Shown here: positions 1 to 6,006 of the stretch, one piece after another
Layout: the number at the start of each line of letters is the position of its first letter
Numbering within the stretch: position 1 is the first letter of the stretch
Assembly (NCBI GenBank): GCA_964410665.1
Contig: CAYPIE010000145.1
Coordinates: 1-10,724, forward strand
Length of the DNA: 10,724 nt
Direction: 5' to 3'
From: CAYPIE01 sp964410665
Lineage (GTDB): Bacteria > Planctomycetota > Planctomycetia > Gemmatales > Gemmataceae
The notes under the pieces: generated by a model
Told to the model about the DNA's origin: nothing
Database searches by the model: none
What the model saw: only the letters and a program-made list of their open reading frames with translations
Position numbers and translations under genes: made by a program

Positions 1-120
1 TGCCGCTTCCGCACCGCAAGCGCCTCTGCCGCTTCCGCACCGCAAGCGCCTCTGCTTCTTTCCCCGCACCGCAAACGCCTCTGCCGCTTTCCCCGCACCG
101 CAAGCGCTTCTGCCTGTGCA
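1..120. repeat. Tandem GC-rich 26/29-bp repeat array
   Basis: Four head-to-tail units are visible: 1-26 and 27-52 are identical 26-mers, and 53-81 and 82-110 are 29-bp variants with three extra pyrimidines and a few substitutions. A partial unit starts at 111. Each unit has the core GCACCGCAAGCG and short self-complementary arms (CGCTT and AAGCG), so each could form a small hairpin. The array lies about 25 bp past the stop codon of the minus-strand DUF1501 gene and starts at the window edge, so it may be longer. There are no unique spacers. Its role is unknown; it could be a 3'-end RNA structure or an intergenic repeat family of this genome. Confidence 0.85.
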
Positions 121-135
121 GGCCGGCTCTCCGCT

Positions 136-1446
136 TTACAGAAGCTCCGGGATCCGCGTGCCTCCCTCGACGATTTTGATCGGTCGATCGTCGTTGGTGA
201 CGTACTCTTCGCGAGGATCGATGCCCAGCACTTCGCAGAAGGTGACGAATAGATCTTGGACGCCAACCGGGCGGTCAGTGACATCGACGCCATCCTTATC
301 TGTGGCGCCAATGACCTGGCCGACACGGACGCCGCCACCAGACAGACCGGCAAGCCAGCCTTTGGCATAGTGGTCTCGACCTCCGTCCGGCTTGAGTTTG
401 GGAGTGCGGCCAAACTCGCCCATCCAGACCACGAGTGTGTTCTCGAGCAGGCCCCGGTCTTCCAGGTCCTCAAGCAGGGTGGCATAAGCCGGGTCCACTT
501 CCTGACACAAAGGTGGCGTATCGCGGAACCCCTTGTTGTGCGTGTCCCAGCCGGCGTCGTTGCGCGTGCCCGTGCTCATGACCTCGACAAAGCTGACCCC
601 CTCTTCGACCAGACGGCGGGCCAACAGGCAGCCTTGGCCAAACGGAGTGCGGCCATAACGGTCACGTAACTTGGGCGATTCATGGTCCAAGTCGAATGTC
701 TTCACCCGTGGACTTAGGATGAACCGCTGCGTCCTTTGATAAATCTCTTGCTTCTCGTCCACCGTCGCAGCTCCACCATCGGCAGCGAAGACAGCATCCA
801 GCTTACCACTGAGCTCGAGGCGACGCCGCAACACCTCAGACTTGACGACCGGCAGCGTGTTCGGGGGTAGTTTACCTGGCTCATCGATCTTGAACGGAGC
901 GTAGCGTACGCCGAGCACCCCTGAGTCGACATCTCGGGTGGCGATGCGTGGCTTGCCAATCCGGACGAACGCCGGCAGGTCAAAATTGGGCACATCGCGT
1001 TCGCGTGCCACCAAGGAACCAAAGGTCGGATAGCGAATCGCCGGATTGAGCGGATAGCCGGTACGGACCAAGGCGATCGCTCGGTCGTGTTCGGCTTCGG
1101 TACTGACCATCGAACGAATCAAAGCAATCTTGTCCATCACCCGAGCCGTTTGTGGCCAATACTCGGCGATGCGAAGCCCGGGCAGGCAGGTCGGGATCTC
1201 CGTGGCCGGGCCCTGATACTTCGAGCCCCTCTTGGGATTAAAGGTCTCGTACTGGCTGGGCCCGCCGTCCATCCACAGCAAGATCATCGACTTGCCCTGC
1301 TTGCGGAGGGTCTCGGCACGAGCGGTCAATAGATCTCGCCAAGATAGAGCCCCGAGGGTAACTCCGCCGGCAATCGTCCGCAAGAAGCCACGGCGGGAGA
1401 CCGTGCCTCGGCCATCCACGCCCACATCGATTACGGGATGTCGCAT
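136..1446 (-). CDS. DUF1501 family protein, Tat-exported
   Basis: A 436-residue member of the DUF1501 family (alkaline phosphatase/sulfatase-like fold), abundant in planctomycetes and of unproven substrate. A twin-arginine signal is visible: SRRGFL with the arginines at residues 18-19, a hydrophobic stretch, and a possible cleavage site near TARA (about 41-44), so folded export is expected. Family motifs follow in order: WMDGGPS (58-64), WDTH (300-303), MGEFGRTPK (342-350) and GGRDHYAKGW (355-364), which contain the likely metal ligands. I chose the ATG at 1446 because GGGAGA lies 6 nt upstream and it begins just after the stop of the preceding gene; in-frame ATGs at 1476 and 1488 would overlap that gene. 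It is the second gene of an operon with the DUF1549/DUF1553 gene, 16 nt away, the usual arrangement. The family is certain, the reaction is not. Confidence 0.93.
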   Translation of the reverse strand: MRHPVIDVGVDGRGTVSRRGFLRTIAGGVTLGALSWRDLLTARAETLRKQGKSMILLWMDGGPSQYETFNPKRGSKYQGPATEIPTCLPGLRIAEYWPQTARVMDKIALIRSMVSTEAEHDRAIALVRTGYPLNPAIRYPTFGSLVARERDVPNFDLPAFVRIGKPRIATRDVDSGVLGVRYAPFKIDEPGKLPPNTLPVVKSEVLRRRLELSGKLDAVFAADGGAATVDEKQEIYQRTQRFILSPRVKTFDLDHESPKLRDRYGRTPFGQGCLLARRLVEEGVSFVEVMSTGTRNDAGWDTHNKGFRDTPPLCQEVDPAYATLLEDLEDRGLLENTLVVWMGEFGRTPKLKPDGGRDHYAKGWLAGLSGGGVRVGQVIGATDKDGVDVTDRPVGVQDLFVTFCEVLGIDPREEYVTNDDRPIKIVEGGTRIPELL

Positions 1447-1462
1447 GCTTGGTCTCCCAGTC

Positions 1463-3370
1463 TCAGTGTCGGACATGGAACTCCGCACTATTCACCAGAC
1501 TCCACAACAGATCTTCAAAAGCCGCCCCGCGGTCCCCGACATGGTCAATGTGCTCGAGGATGATGGACATTTCTGGAGCCTTGGGTTGGCGGGCCAGCAC
1601 CCGGAGATAGAGCTTGGTGACGGCGATCGCATCATCGTCTTCGCGTTTGATAAGTTTACTCAGAGCCGTCTGACTGTCCGGGTCAGCGTTGATCATCACC
1701 TGGATTTCCGCGTGATTCATCAGCAGCATCGCCTGGCCCATGTTCCAAGTCACCTCCTCGGGACAGCACGATGGGTCGTAGGCAAAAGCGTCACGGATCT
1801 GCACGCGCGTACTTCGTGGCGGCGGTGGGAAGCGGACCTCCGCCGTCGGCTTCACCTCGGACGGGGTCACATTGGGCAATCCCAAAGCCCGTTCCAGCGA
1901 CTGGAACACTTCATCGCCCCGCAAGCGTACGGTCTGGGCTTTGGCATAGGGACCGGCAGATGCCACATGCTGTTCCCGGGTCAGTGCCCGTTGGTAGGCC
2001 TCGCTCTGCAGAATCAAGCGGAACAGATCTTTGATATCATGGCCGGTCGCCGCGAAGTGGTTCGTCAAAGCCTGGTGCACCTCGGGCAGCAAGTGCTCCT
2101 GATAGTCGGCCAGGTTGTCCACCGGTTCATAAAAGCCCCGACCTAACAGGCGCGCCCAGATCCGGTTGACATAAGCCGCGGCAAACCATGGATTCTCGGC
2201 GGCGGTGAATTGCTCGGCCAAGAAGGCCCGACGTTTGGCATCCGGAGTGCCTAACGGCAGTGTCGCCCCGGTCAAGAAGGTGGGCGTCATGACCTCGCCC
2301 TTCTTTCGCGGGTCTTCCAGGTTGGGCATGCGATATTCGCCCTTGCCGGCATCTTTGACCACCGTGCCGCCCGCACGCTTCTGGGTGAGCTTGGCCTTGG
2401 TGCGGCCAAAGAAGGCCGCCAGTTGATGGAATTGTTCACGTCGCCAGTGATCGAACTTGTGATCGTGACACTGGGCACATTGAATTTGCACACCCAGGAA
2501 GATGCGGGCGGTTTCCGCCGCCAGCGTCTTGGGATTGGCCTGATGGAACGCAACAAAGGTGGTTGCTGGCTGGTCGGCGACCTTACCCGAGGCCGTCAGC
2601 AACTTGCGCGTGATCACATCCCAAGGCGTATCTTGATTGATCTGCTCGGCCAGCCAGGCGCGGAAGTCATCGTAAAGCAAAAAGGTCAGTTCGGGGGGCG
2701 GCACACGGAAGCGAATGACATCGGTCCAGTAGTTGGCCCAATTTTGGCCAAACTCCGGTGAAGCCAACAGCCGTTCGATCGCGGAGACCCGACGAGTACT
2801 CGCCGGCTGGGCTAAAAAGGCCGCACGTTCTTGGGGCGTTGGTTGACGACCGATGAGATCGAGGCTGATGCGACGCAAATACGTTGCTGGGGTACTGCGG
2901 AACTGTTCGCGAAGAGGTTGTCCGATAGCCTGGCCGAACAGAGCATCCAACTGTCCCGGCGTCAGTCGTTTTGGGCTCGGTGGAAAGAAGCCGCCCGCAC
3001 GCCGCTCAACCTTCTTGGCGGACTGCGGCATGGGAGCTCCTTGCTCAAGCCACTTCTTGAGTACCGCCTTCGCGTCGGCCGGGAGCTTCTTACGGCCGGG
3101 AGGCATGGCATCCTCCGCCACTTGTTGCCACAGCAGGCTGGCTCCAGACTTGGTCGCGTCAAGAATGCTGCCGGAATAACTGCCCTGGCGGAGGCCCTGA
3201 GGATGGCTGAGATCCAGTTCAGCTCGTGCTTTGTCGCCGCCATGACAACGGATGCAGTGTGCGGCCAACAACGGGCGGATTTGTTCGGTATAGACGTCCT
3301 CGGCCTCGGCCGCGCGACTGGTGGATCCTAGGATGACGGCGAGTAATGCCGTCAGCAAGTATGATCGCAT
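1463..3370 (-). CDS. PSCyt1/DUF1549/DUF1553 planctomycete cytochrome-like protein
   Basis: A 635-residue exported protein with the standard planctomycete architecture. A signal peptide (about residues 1-21, ending near SRAAEA) is followed by a cytochrome-c-like PSCyt1 domain with the haem motif CIRCH (39-43) and a candidate axial Met in DAMPPG (Met89). DUF1549/PSCyt2 starts near LRRISLDLIGRQPT (about 165) and contains a second CxxCH, CAQCHDHKFDHW (298-309). DUF1553/PSD1 spans about 365-635, with YVNRIWARLLGRGF in the middle and the typical end DLLWSLVNSAEF. The family is thought to be periplasmic; an electron-transfer or oxidative role has been inferred for it but not proven. I chose the ATG at 3370 over the upstream ATG at 3472 because the signal peptide begins there and GAGGT lies 8 nt before it. 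The DUF1501 gene follows in the same operon. Confidence 0.93.
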   Translation of the reverse strand: MRSYLLTALLAVILGSTSRAAEAEDVYTEQIRPLLAAHCIRCHGGDKARAELDLSHPQGLRQGSYSGSILDATKSGASLLWQQVAEDAMPPGRKKLPADAKAVLKKWLEQGAPMPQSAKKVERRAGGFFPPSPKRLTPGQLDALFGQAIGQPLREQFRSTPATYLRRISLDLIGRQPTPQERAAFLAQPASTRRVSAIERLLASPEFGQNWANYWTDVIRFRVPPPELTFLLYDDFRAWLAEQINQDTPWDVITRKLLTASGKVADQPATTFVAFHQANPKTLAAETARIFLGVQIQCAQCHDHKFDHWRREQFHQLAAFFGRTKAKLTQKRAGGTVVKDAGKGEYRMPNLEDPRKKGEVMTPTFLTGATLPLGTPDAKRRAFLAEQFTAAENPWFAAAYVNRIWARLLGRGFYEPVDNLADYQEHLLPEVHQALTNHFAATGHDIKDLFRLILQSEAYQRALTREQHVASAGPYAKAQTVRLRGDEVFQSLERALGLPNVTPSEVKPTAEVRFPPPPRSTRVQIRDAFAYDPSCCPEEVTWNMGQAMLLMNHAEIQVMINADPDSQTALSKLIKREDDDAIAVTKLYLRVLARQPKAPEMSIILEHIDHVGDRGAAFEDLLWSLVNSAEFHVRH

Positions 3371-3449
3371 AAGTCCAGACCTCGTCTTGGGCAAGGCGAT
3401 GCGAGGCGGGGAAAATCGCCGGGGAGGGTTTGGCAAGAAGTCGCAGGCA

Positions 3450-3474
3450 TCATGAAGAAGGATTGACTTCATGA
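3450..3474. promoter_or_regulatory. Perfect 8-bp inverted repeat, possible operator
   Basis: TCATGAAG and CTTCATGA are perfectly complementary arms separated by 9 bp. The repeat lies at or just after the likely transcription start of the minus-strand operon, a position suitable for a repressor site or a leader hairpin. No family of regulator can be named from it. Confidence 0.4.
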
Positions 3475-3483
3475 CGTCTACAC

Positions 3484-3512
3484 ATTGTGCCAGCGTTCAG
3501 TGCTGGATTCAA
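3484..3512 (-). promoter_or_regulatory. Candidate promoter of the DUF1553-DUF1501 operon
   Basis: On the minus strand, TTGAAT (3512-3507) and CACAAT (3489-3484) are separated by 17 bp, each matching 4 of 6 bases of the sigma70 consensus. The spacer is exactly the inverted repeat CCAGC-N7-GCTGG. Transcription would start near 3477, giving a leader of about 107 nt. Found by eye only. Confidence 0.35.
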
Positions 3513-3579
3513 CTAGAAAGCCACGTTCTTTTTCCAATCGAAATTTGCTCCTTTTTTTTCCGTTTTCTGGCTATTGCCC

Positions 3580-3607
3580 TTGTGAGCCGCGCGCGGGCTG
3601 CTAGAAA
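3580..3607 (+). promoter_or_regulatory. Candidate promoter of the thioredoxin-like gene
   Basis: TTGTGA (3580-3585) and TAGAAA (3602-3607) are 16 bp apart. The -10 sits in a GCTAGAAAT context like the better candidate at the right end of the window, and a T-rich tract lies upstream. The predicted leader of about 95 nt contains the hairpin at 3615-3636. Confidence 0.4.
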
Positions 3608-3614
3608 TGGCTCA

Positions 3615-3636
3615 ACCGTCCCCGTGGATGGACGGT
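3615..3636 (+). other. Leader hairpin with ACCGTCC/GGACGGT arms
   Basis: Perfect 7-bp arms, ACCGTCC (3615-3621) and GGACGGT (3630-3636), enclose an 8-nt loop. It lies at the very start of the predicted transcript of the thioredoxin-like gene, about 70 nt before its start codon. The same arms recur downstream of the gene at 4491-4527. It could stabilise the mRNA 5' end or be a protein-binding site. Confidence 0.55.
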
Positions 3637-3708
3637 CGCTTGTCGCGCTCGCGTGGCAAGTCGAGGATGACGATGAGGTGTGTACAAGGACGCAATGGAG
3701 GAACAAGC

Positions 3709-4449
3709 ATGTACACCTCAATGATGACACTCGCCCTGGTCGGCCTGCTTAGTGGGGCCAAGACCGAGGCCGTGTTGACCTGGCAACCCGACTACCAACA
3801 GGCCCGGGACCTGGCAGCCGAGACCCACAAACCGCTGGCTGTGTTCGTCGGCCAAGGTGCTGGAGGCTTCGCGCAGGTTATGCAGGATCAGCCGATTTCG
3901 GCGGAGACAACCCAACTTCTGAGCAAGGATTATGTCTGCTTGTATGTGGATCAGTCCACCGCGACTGGGGCGAAACTCGCGGCGAAGCTGGCCCTGGCCG
4001 GCCAGACCGGGCTGGTCATCTCCGATCGCAGCGGCAAGTACCAGGCGTTCCACTTGACCGGTAGCTTGCCGGCTCCCGTGGTGGAGCAGACTCTGGTCAG
4101 GTACGCCGACCCGAAAACCAAAGTTGCCCGCACCGAGTCGCTGGTGGCCACAATCCCGCCCGCAACCAGCCCCGCAGCTACGCCACCGAATGGCATCATC
4201 GCTCCTGCTATGACCTACCCCACGCAGGGAGGCCTGCCGGCTGTCCCCTCGATGGCCTACCCCACTGCCCAAACCGGCATGTTCGCCCCGACTATGACCT
4301 ACCCGACCGCCACAGCGATGTCCTACCCCACCATGCTCCAACCCACCATGATCCCGGCCATGGGTTACAACCCTGGCTTTGCTCCGGCCATGATGGGTGG
4401 TGGCTTCTGTCCGAGTTGCTCGGGTTGCGCGGGCGGCCGCTGCCGTTGA
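3709..4449 (+). CDS. Exported degenerate thioredoxin-fold protein with Met/Tyr/Pro repeat tail
   Basis: A 246-residue protein; no characterised gene recognised. The start at 3709 is set by GGAGG 7 nt upstream and by a signal-peptide-like N-terminus (hydrophobic 5-15, possible cleavage near KTEA at 18-21). Residues about 24-130 resemble a thioredoxin fold (helix QARDLAAETHKPL, strand LAVFVG, then DYVCLYVD and GLVISDRSGKYQ), but where thioredoxins have CxxC this protein has GQGAGG (48-53), and the cis-Pro position also seems lost, so disulfide exchange by the usual site is unlikely. Residues 150-228 form a Pro/Thr/Met/Tyr-rich tail in which PxMxYPT recurs, with the Met at 168, 182, 196, 204 and 218 (mostly 14-residue spacing). 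The last residues carry four cysteines, CPSCSGC and a final C at 234, 237, 240 and 245, a possible metal site. It appears monocistronic, between two matching hairpins. Confidence 0.8.
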   Translation: MYTSMMTLALVGLLSGAKTEAVLTWQPDYQQARDLAAETHKPLAVFVGQGAGGFAQVMQDQPISAETTQLLSKDYVCLYVDQSTATGAKLAAKLALAGQTGLVISDRSGKYQAFHLTGSLPAPVVEQTLVRYADPKTKVARTESLVATIPPATSPAATPPNGIIAPAMTYPTQGGLPAVPSMAYPTAQTGMFAPTMTYPTATAMSYPTMLQPTMIPAMGYNPGFAPAMMGGGFCPSCSGCAGGRCR

Positions 4450-4490
4450 GCGCTTGCCTGACAAGCTAACCTTCCTTTAAACCGTTTTGT

Positions 4491-4527
4491 ACCGTCCCGC
4501 CGGGTGATCGATCCTCGGCAGGACGGT
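4491..4527 (+). terminator. Strong hairpin after the thioredoxin-like gene
   Basis: Arms ACCGTCC (4491-4497) and GGACGGT (4521-4527) pair perfectly. After one mismatch, GCCG (4499-4502) pairs with CGGC (4516-4519), and a G.T and a G-C pair can extend it inward. It begins about 40 nt after the stop codon. No U-tract follows, so it is not a classical intrinsic terminator on either strand; it may act as a 3'-end stabiliser or a factor-dependent stop. The outer arms are identical to those of the leader hairpin at 3615-3636. Confidence 0.5.
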
Positions 4528-4627
4528 GGCCAATTATGCGACATCTCCCCTCCACCTGGGCCATGTCCCAGAAGATCTTCCTCTACCAAAATCCCACTAT
4601 TGCGCGAAATGTGCCCAACCTACACGC

Positions 4628-4656
4628 TTGCGGCCATCCCCTCCACACAGTATCTT
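4628..4656 (+). promoter_or_regulatory. Candidate promoter of the esterase-RidA operon
   Basis: TTGCGG (4628-4633) and TATCTT (4651-4656) have a 17-bp spacer and lie about 40 bp before the esterase start codon. The -35 match is weak (3 of 6), so this is tentative. The rest of the gap between the two genes (4450-4696) holds only the hairpin at 4491-4527 and pyrimidine-rich sequence. Confidence 0.3.
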
Positions 4657-4696
4657 CGCTTGCATCCTACTCCCCACCCTCGCGGAGATGTACAGC

Positions 4697-5578
4697 ATGC
4701 ATTGGCGATTGCTCAGCTTGTGGATGCTTTTGACCCTGACTTCAACGGGATCCGCCCAAGATGATTATTCGCTGGGTGAGGAATCGAAGCCACAAAACGG
4801 GGTGCCCAAAGGGAAAGTCACCAAGCATACCTGGAAAAGCCAGATCTTCCCGGGCACCGTCCGAGACTATTGGGTGTATGTGCCCGCCCAGTACCATCCG
4901 AAGCAGCCGGCGTGCGTCATGGTGTTTCAGGATGGCTTTAACTACATGCGATCCAATGGACAATTTCGCGTGCCGATCGTCTTTGACAATCTGATCCACA
5001 AGGGAGAGATTCCGGTGGTCATCGGCATCTTTATTAATCCAGGCATCTTCCCCCCGAGCACGGAGGGCGGAAAGCCCCGACGCAATCGCAGCTTTGAGTA
5101 TGACACGTTGTCGGATCAATATGCCCGTTTTCTCGAGCAGGAGATCCTGCCTGAGGTAAGCAAAGAGTACAACTTGCGTCAGGATGCGGCCGGACGAGCC
5201 ATTGGCGGCATCAGCTCCGGTGGCATCTGTGCGTTTACTGCCGCCTGGCAACGGCCCGATCTATTTAGCAAGGTACTTTCCCATGTGGGTAGTTTTGTCA
5301 ATATTCGTGGTGGCGATGTCTACCCCGGCAGGATCCGCAAGACAGAACGCAAACCGATCCGCATCTTCCTACAGGATGGTTCCGGCGATCTCGATAATCA
5401 GCACGGCAACTGGCCGTTAGCCAACCAGCAGATGGCAGCAGCACTCAAGTTTGCAGGCTATGCTTACAAGTTCGTTTATGGAACTGGTGGTCATAATGGC
5501 AAGCACGGAGGAGCGATCCTACCCGATGCCCTCCGCTGGCTGTGGCGAGATACGCTCCCGGCCAATCCTAAGAAATAA
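4697..5578 (+). CDS. Exported alpha/beta-hydrolase esterase (enterochelin esterase-like)
   Basis: A 293-residue secreted hydrolase of the esterase D/enterochelin-esterase-like family, expected to cleave ester bonds outside the cytoplasm; the substrate cannot be told from sequence. A signal peptide covers about residues 1-20, ending in TGSA. The nucleophile elbow GISSG (171-175) places Ser173 as the nucleophile. The acid lies in the DGSGDLDN segment (Asp231 or Asp233), and the histidine in GGHNGKHGG (His266 most likely, His270 possible). The frame is open upstream to 4526, but the chosen ATG at 4697 has GGAG 9 nt before it and starts the signal peptide; the ATG at 4688 abuts the GGAG and is less suitable. 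The RidA-like gene follows after 2 nt, so the two are probably co-transcribed. No siderophore genes are nearby, so an iron role is not supported. Confidence 0.88.
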   Translation: MHWRLLSLWMLLTLTSTGSAQDDYSLGEESKPQNGVPKGKVTKHTWKSQIFPGTVRDYWVYVPAQYHPKQPACVMVFQDGFNYMRSNGQFRVPIVFDNLIHKGEIPVVIGIFINPGIFPPSTEGGKPRRNRSFEYDTLSDQYARFLEQEILPEVSKEYNLRQDAAGRAIGGISSGGICAFTAAWQRPDLFSKVLSHVGSFVNIRGGDVYPGRIRKTERKPIRIFLQDGSGDLDNQHGNWPLANQQMAAALKFAGYAYKFVYGTGGHNGKHGGAILPDALRWLWRDTLPANPKK

Positions 5579-5580
5579 GG

Positions 5581-6006
5581 ATGAATCCGCTGAATCGTGA
5601 GCATTATTCTACTGGTAGCGTTTGGGAAACCACGGTCGGCTATGCCCGGGCCGTCCGGGTCGGGCCGCAGGTTTTCGTTGCGGGCACGACCGCGACCGAT
5701 GCCCAAGGCAAGGTCGTTGCCGTCGGCGATGCCTATGGTCAAGCCGTCTATATCTTCCAGCGAATTGAGGCCGCCTTGGTCGCGCTGGGGGCAGCAGCAA
5801 GCGATATCGTCCGAACCCGGCTGTATGTGACCGACATCGACCAGTGGGAAGCGATCGGGCGGGCTCATGGCGAATTTTTTGCCACGATTCGTCCCGCCGC
5901 GACCATGGTGCAGGTGCAACGACTCATTGACCCGGATCACCTGATCGAAATCGAGGTAGATGCCCTGGTGAGTGAACCTCTAGCGGCAACGAAGGAAATC
6001 ACGTAA
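5581..6006 (+). CDS. RidA/YjgF/UK114 family protein lacking the catalytic arginine
   Basis: A 141-residue member of the Rid (YjgF/YER057c/UK114) family, small trimeric proteins. RidA itself hydrolyses reactive enamine/imine intermediates of amino-acid metabolism. Visible features are VFVAGTTATD (31-40), VRTRLYVTDI (77-86), AHGEFFATIRPAAT (95-108) and the C-terminal LIEIEVDA. Aligning PAATMV with the PARSCV of E. coli RidA puts Ala107 where RidA has its essential Arg105, so ordinary 2-aminoacrylate deaminase activity is doubtful; it belongs with the arginine-less Rid subfamilies, whose functions are mostly unknown. There is no signal peptide, so it is probably cytoplasmic. The ATG follows the esterase stop by 2 nt with only AAGG next to it, suggesting translational coupling. 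Its last 27 nt overlap the end of the convergent phosphodiesterase gene. Confidence 0.9.
   Translation: MNPLNREHYSTGSVWETTVGYARAVRVGPQVFVAGTTATDAQGKVVAVGDAYGQAVYIFQRIEAALVALGAAASDIVRTRLYVTDIDQWEAIGRAHGEFFATIRPAATMVQVQRLIDPDHLIEIEVDALVSEPLAATKEIT

Larger units (their letters stand above)
3371..3708. other. Divergent intergenic region
   Basis: This 338-bp stretch separates the minus-strand DUF1553 operon from the plus-strand thioredoxin-like gene. I see no credible gene in it. It holds one promoter candidate for each direction, three inverted repeats (3450-3474, 3490-3506, 3615-3636) and a run of eight T at about 3552-3559, just upstream of the plus-strand -35 candidate, where an UP-like element would sit. 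It is a plausible control region for both transcripts. Confidence 0.6.

Noticed and set aside
1..120. CRISPR-like array
   Set aside because: Units follow each other directly without unique spacers, and no cas gene is present in the window.
1232..2146. Open 304-codon frame on the plus strand, antisense to the DUF1549/DUF1553 and DUF1501 genes
   Set aside because: It lies opposite two well-supported family members, has no recognisable domain or ribosome site, and is explained by GC-rich codon use of the true genes.
3551..3566. T-run as an intrinsic terminator
   Set aside because: No stable hairpin directly precedes it on the plus strand; its place just upstream of a -35 candidate fits an A/T-rich promoter element better.
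3607..3708. Longer start for the thioredoxin-like protein (extra 34 residues)
   Set aside because: No ribosome site precedes 3607, the ATG overlaps the candidate -10 box, and the added residues would bury the signal peptide.
3718..4464. Open 248-codon frame on the minus strand opposite the thioredoxin-like gene
   Set aside because: The composition (many His, Gly and Arg) mirrors the repeated Met/Tyr/Pro codons of the plus strand, and it has no domain or good start.
4526..4696. Longer start for the esterase (extra 57 residues)
   Set aside because: The added segment does not resemble the family, and the signal peptide plus GGAG point to 4697.
4742..5251. Open 169-codon frame on the minus strand inside the esterase gene
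   Set aside because: The esterase frame has a full family signature and catalytic residues; this frame has none.
4697..5578. Siderophore (enterobactin) esterase role
   Set aside because: Only the broad fold matches; the protein has a signal peptide and no iron-uptake genes are nearby.
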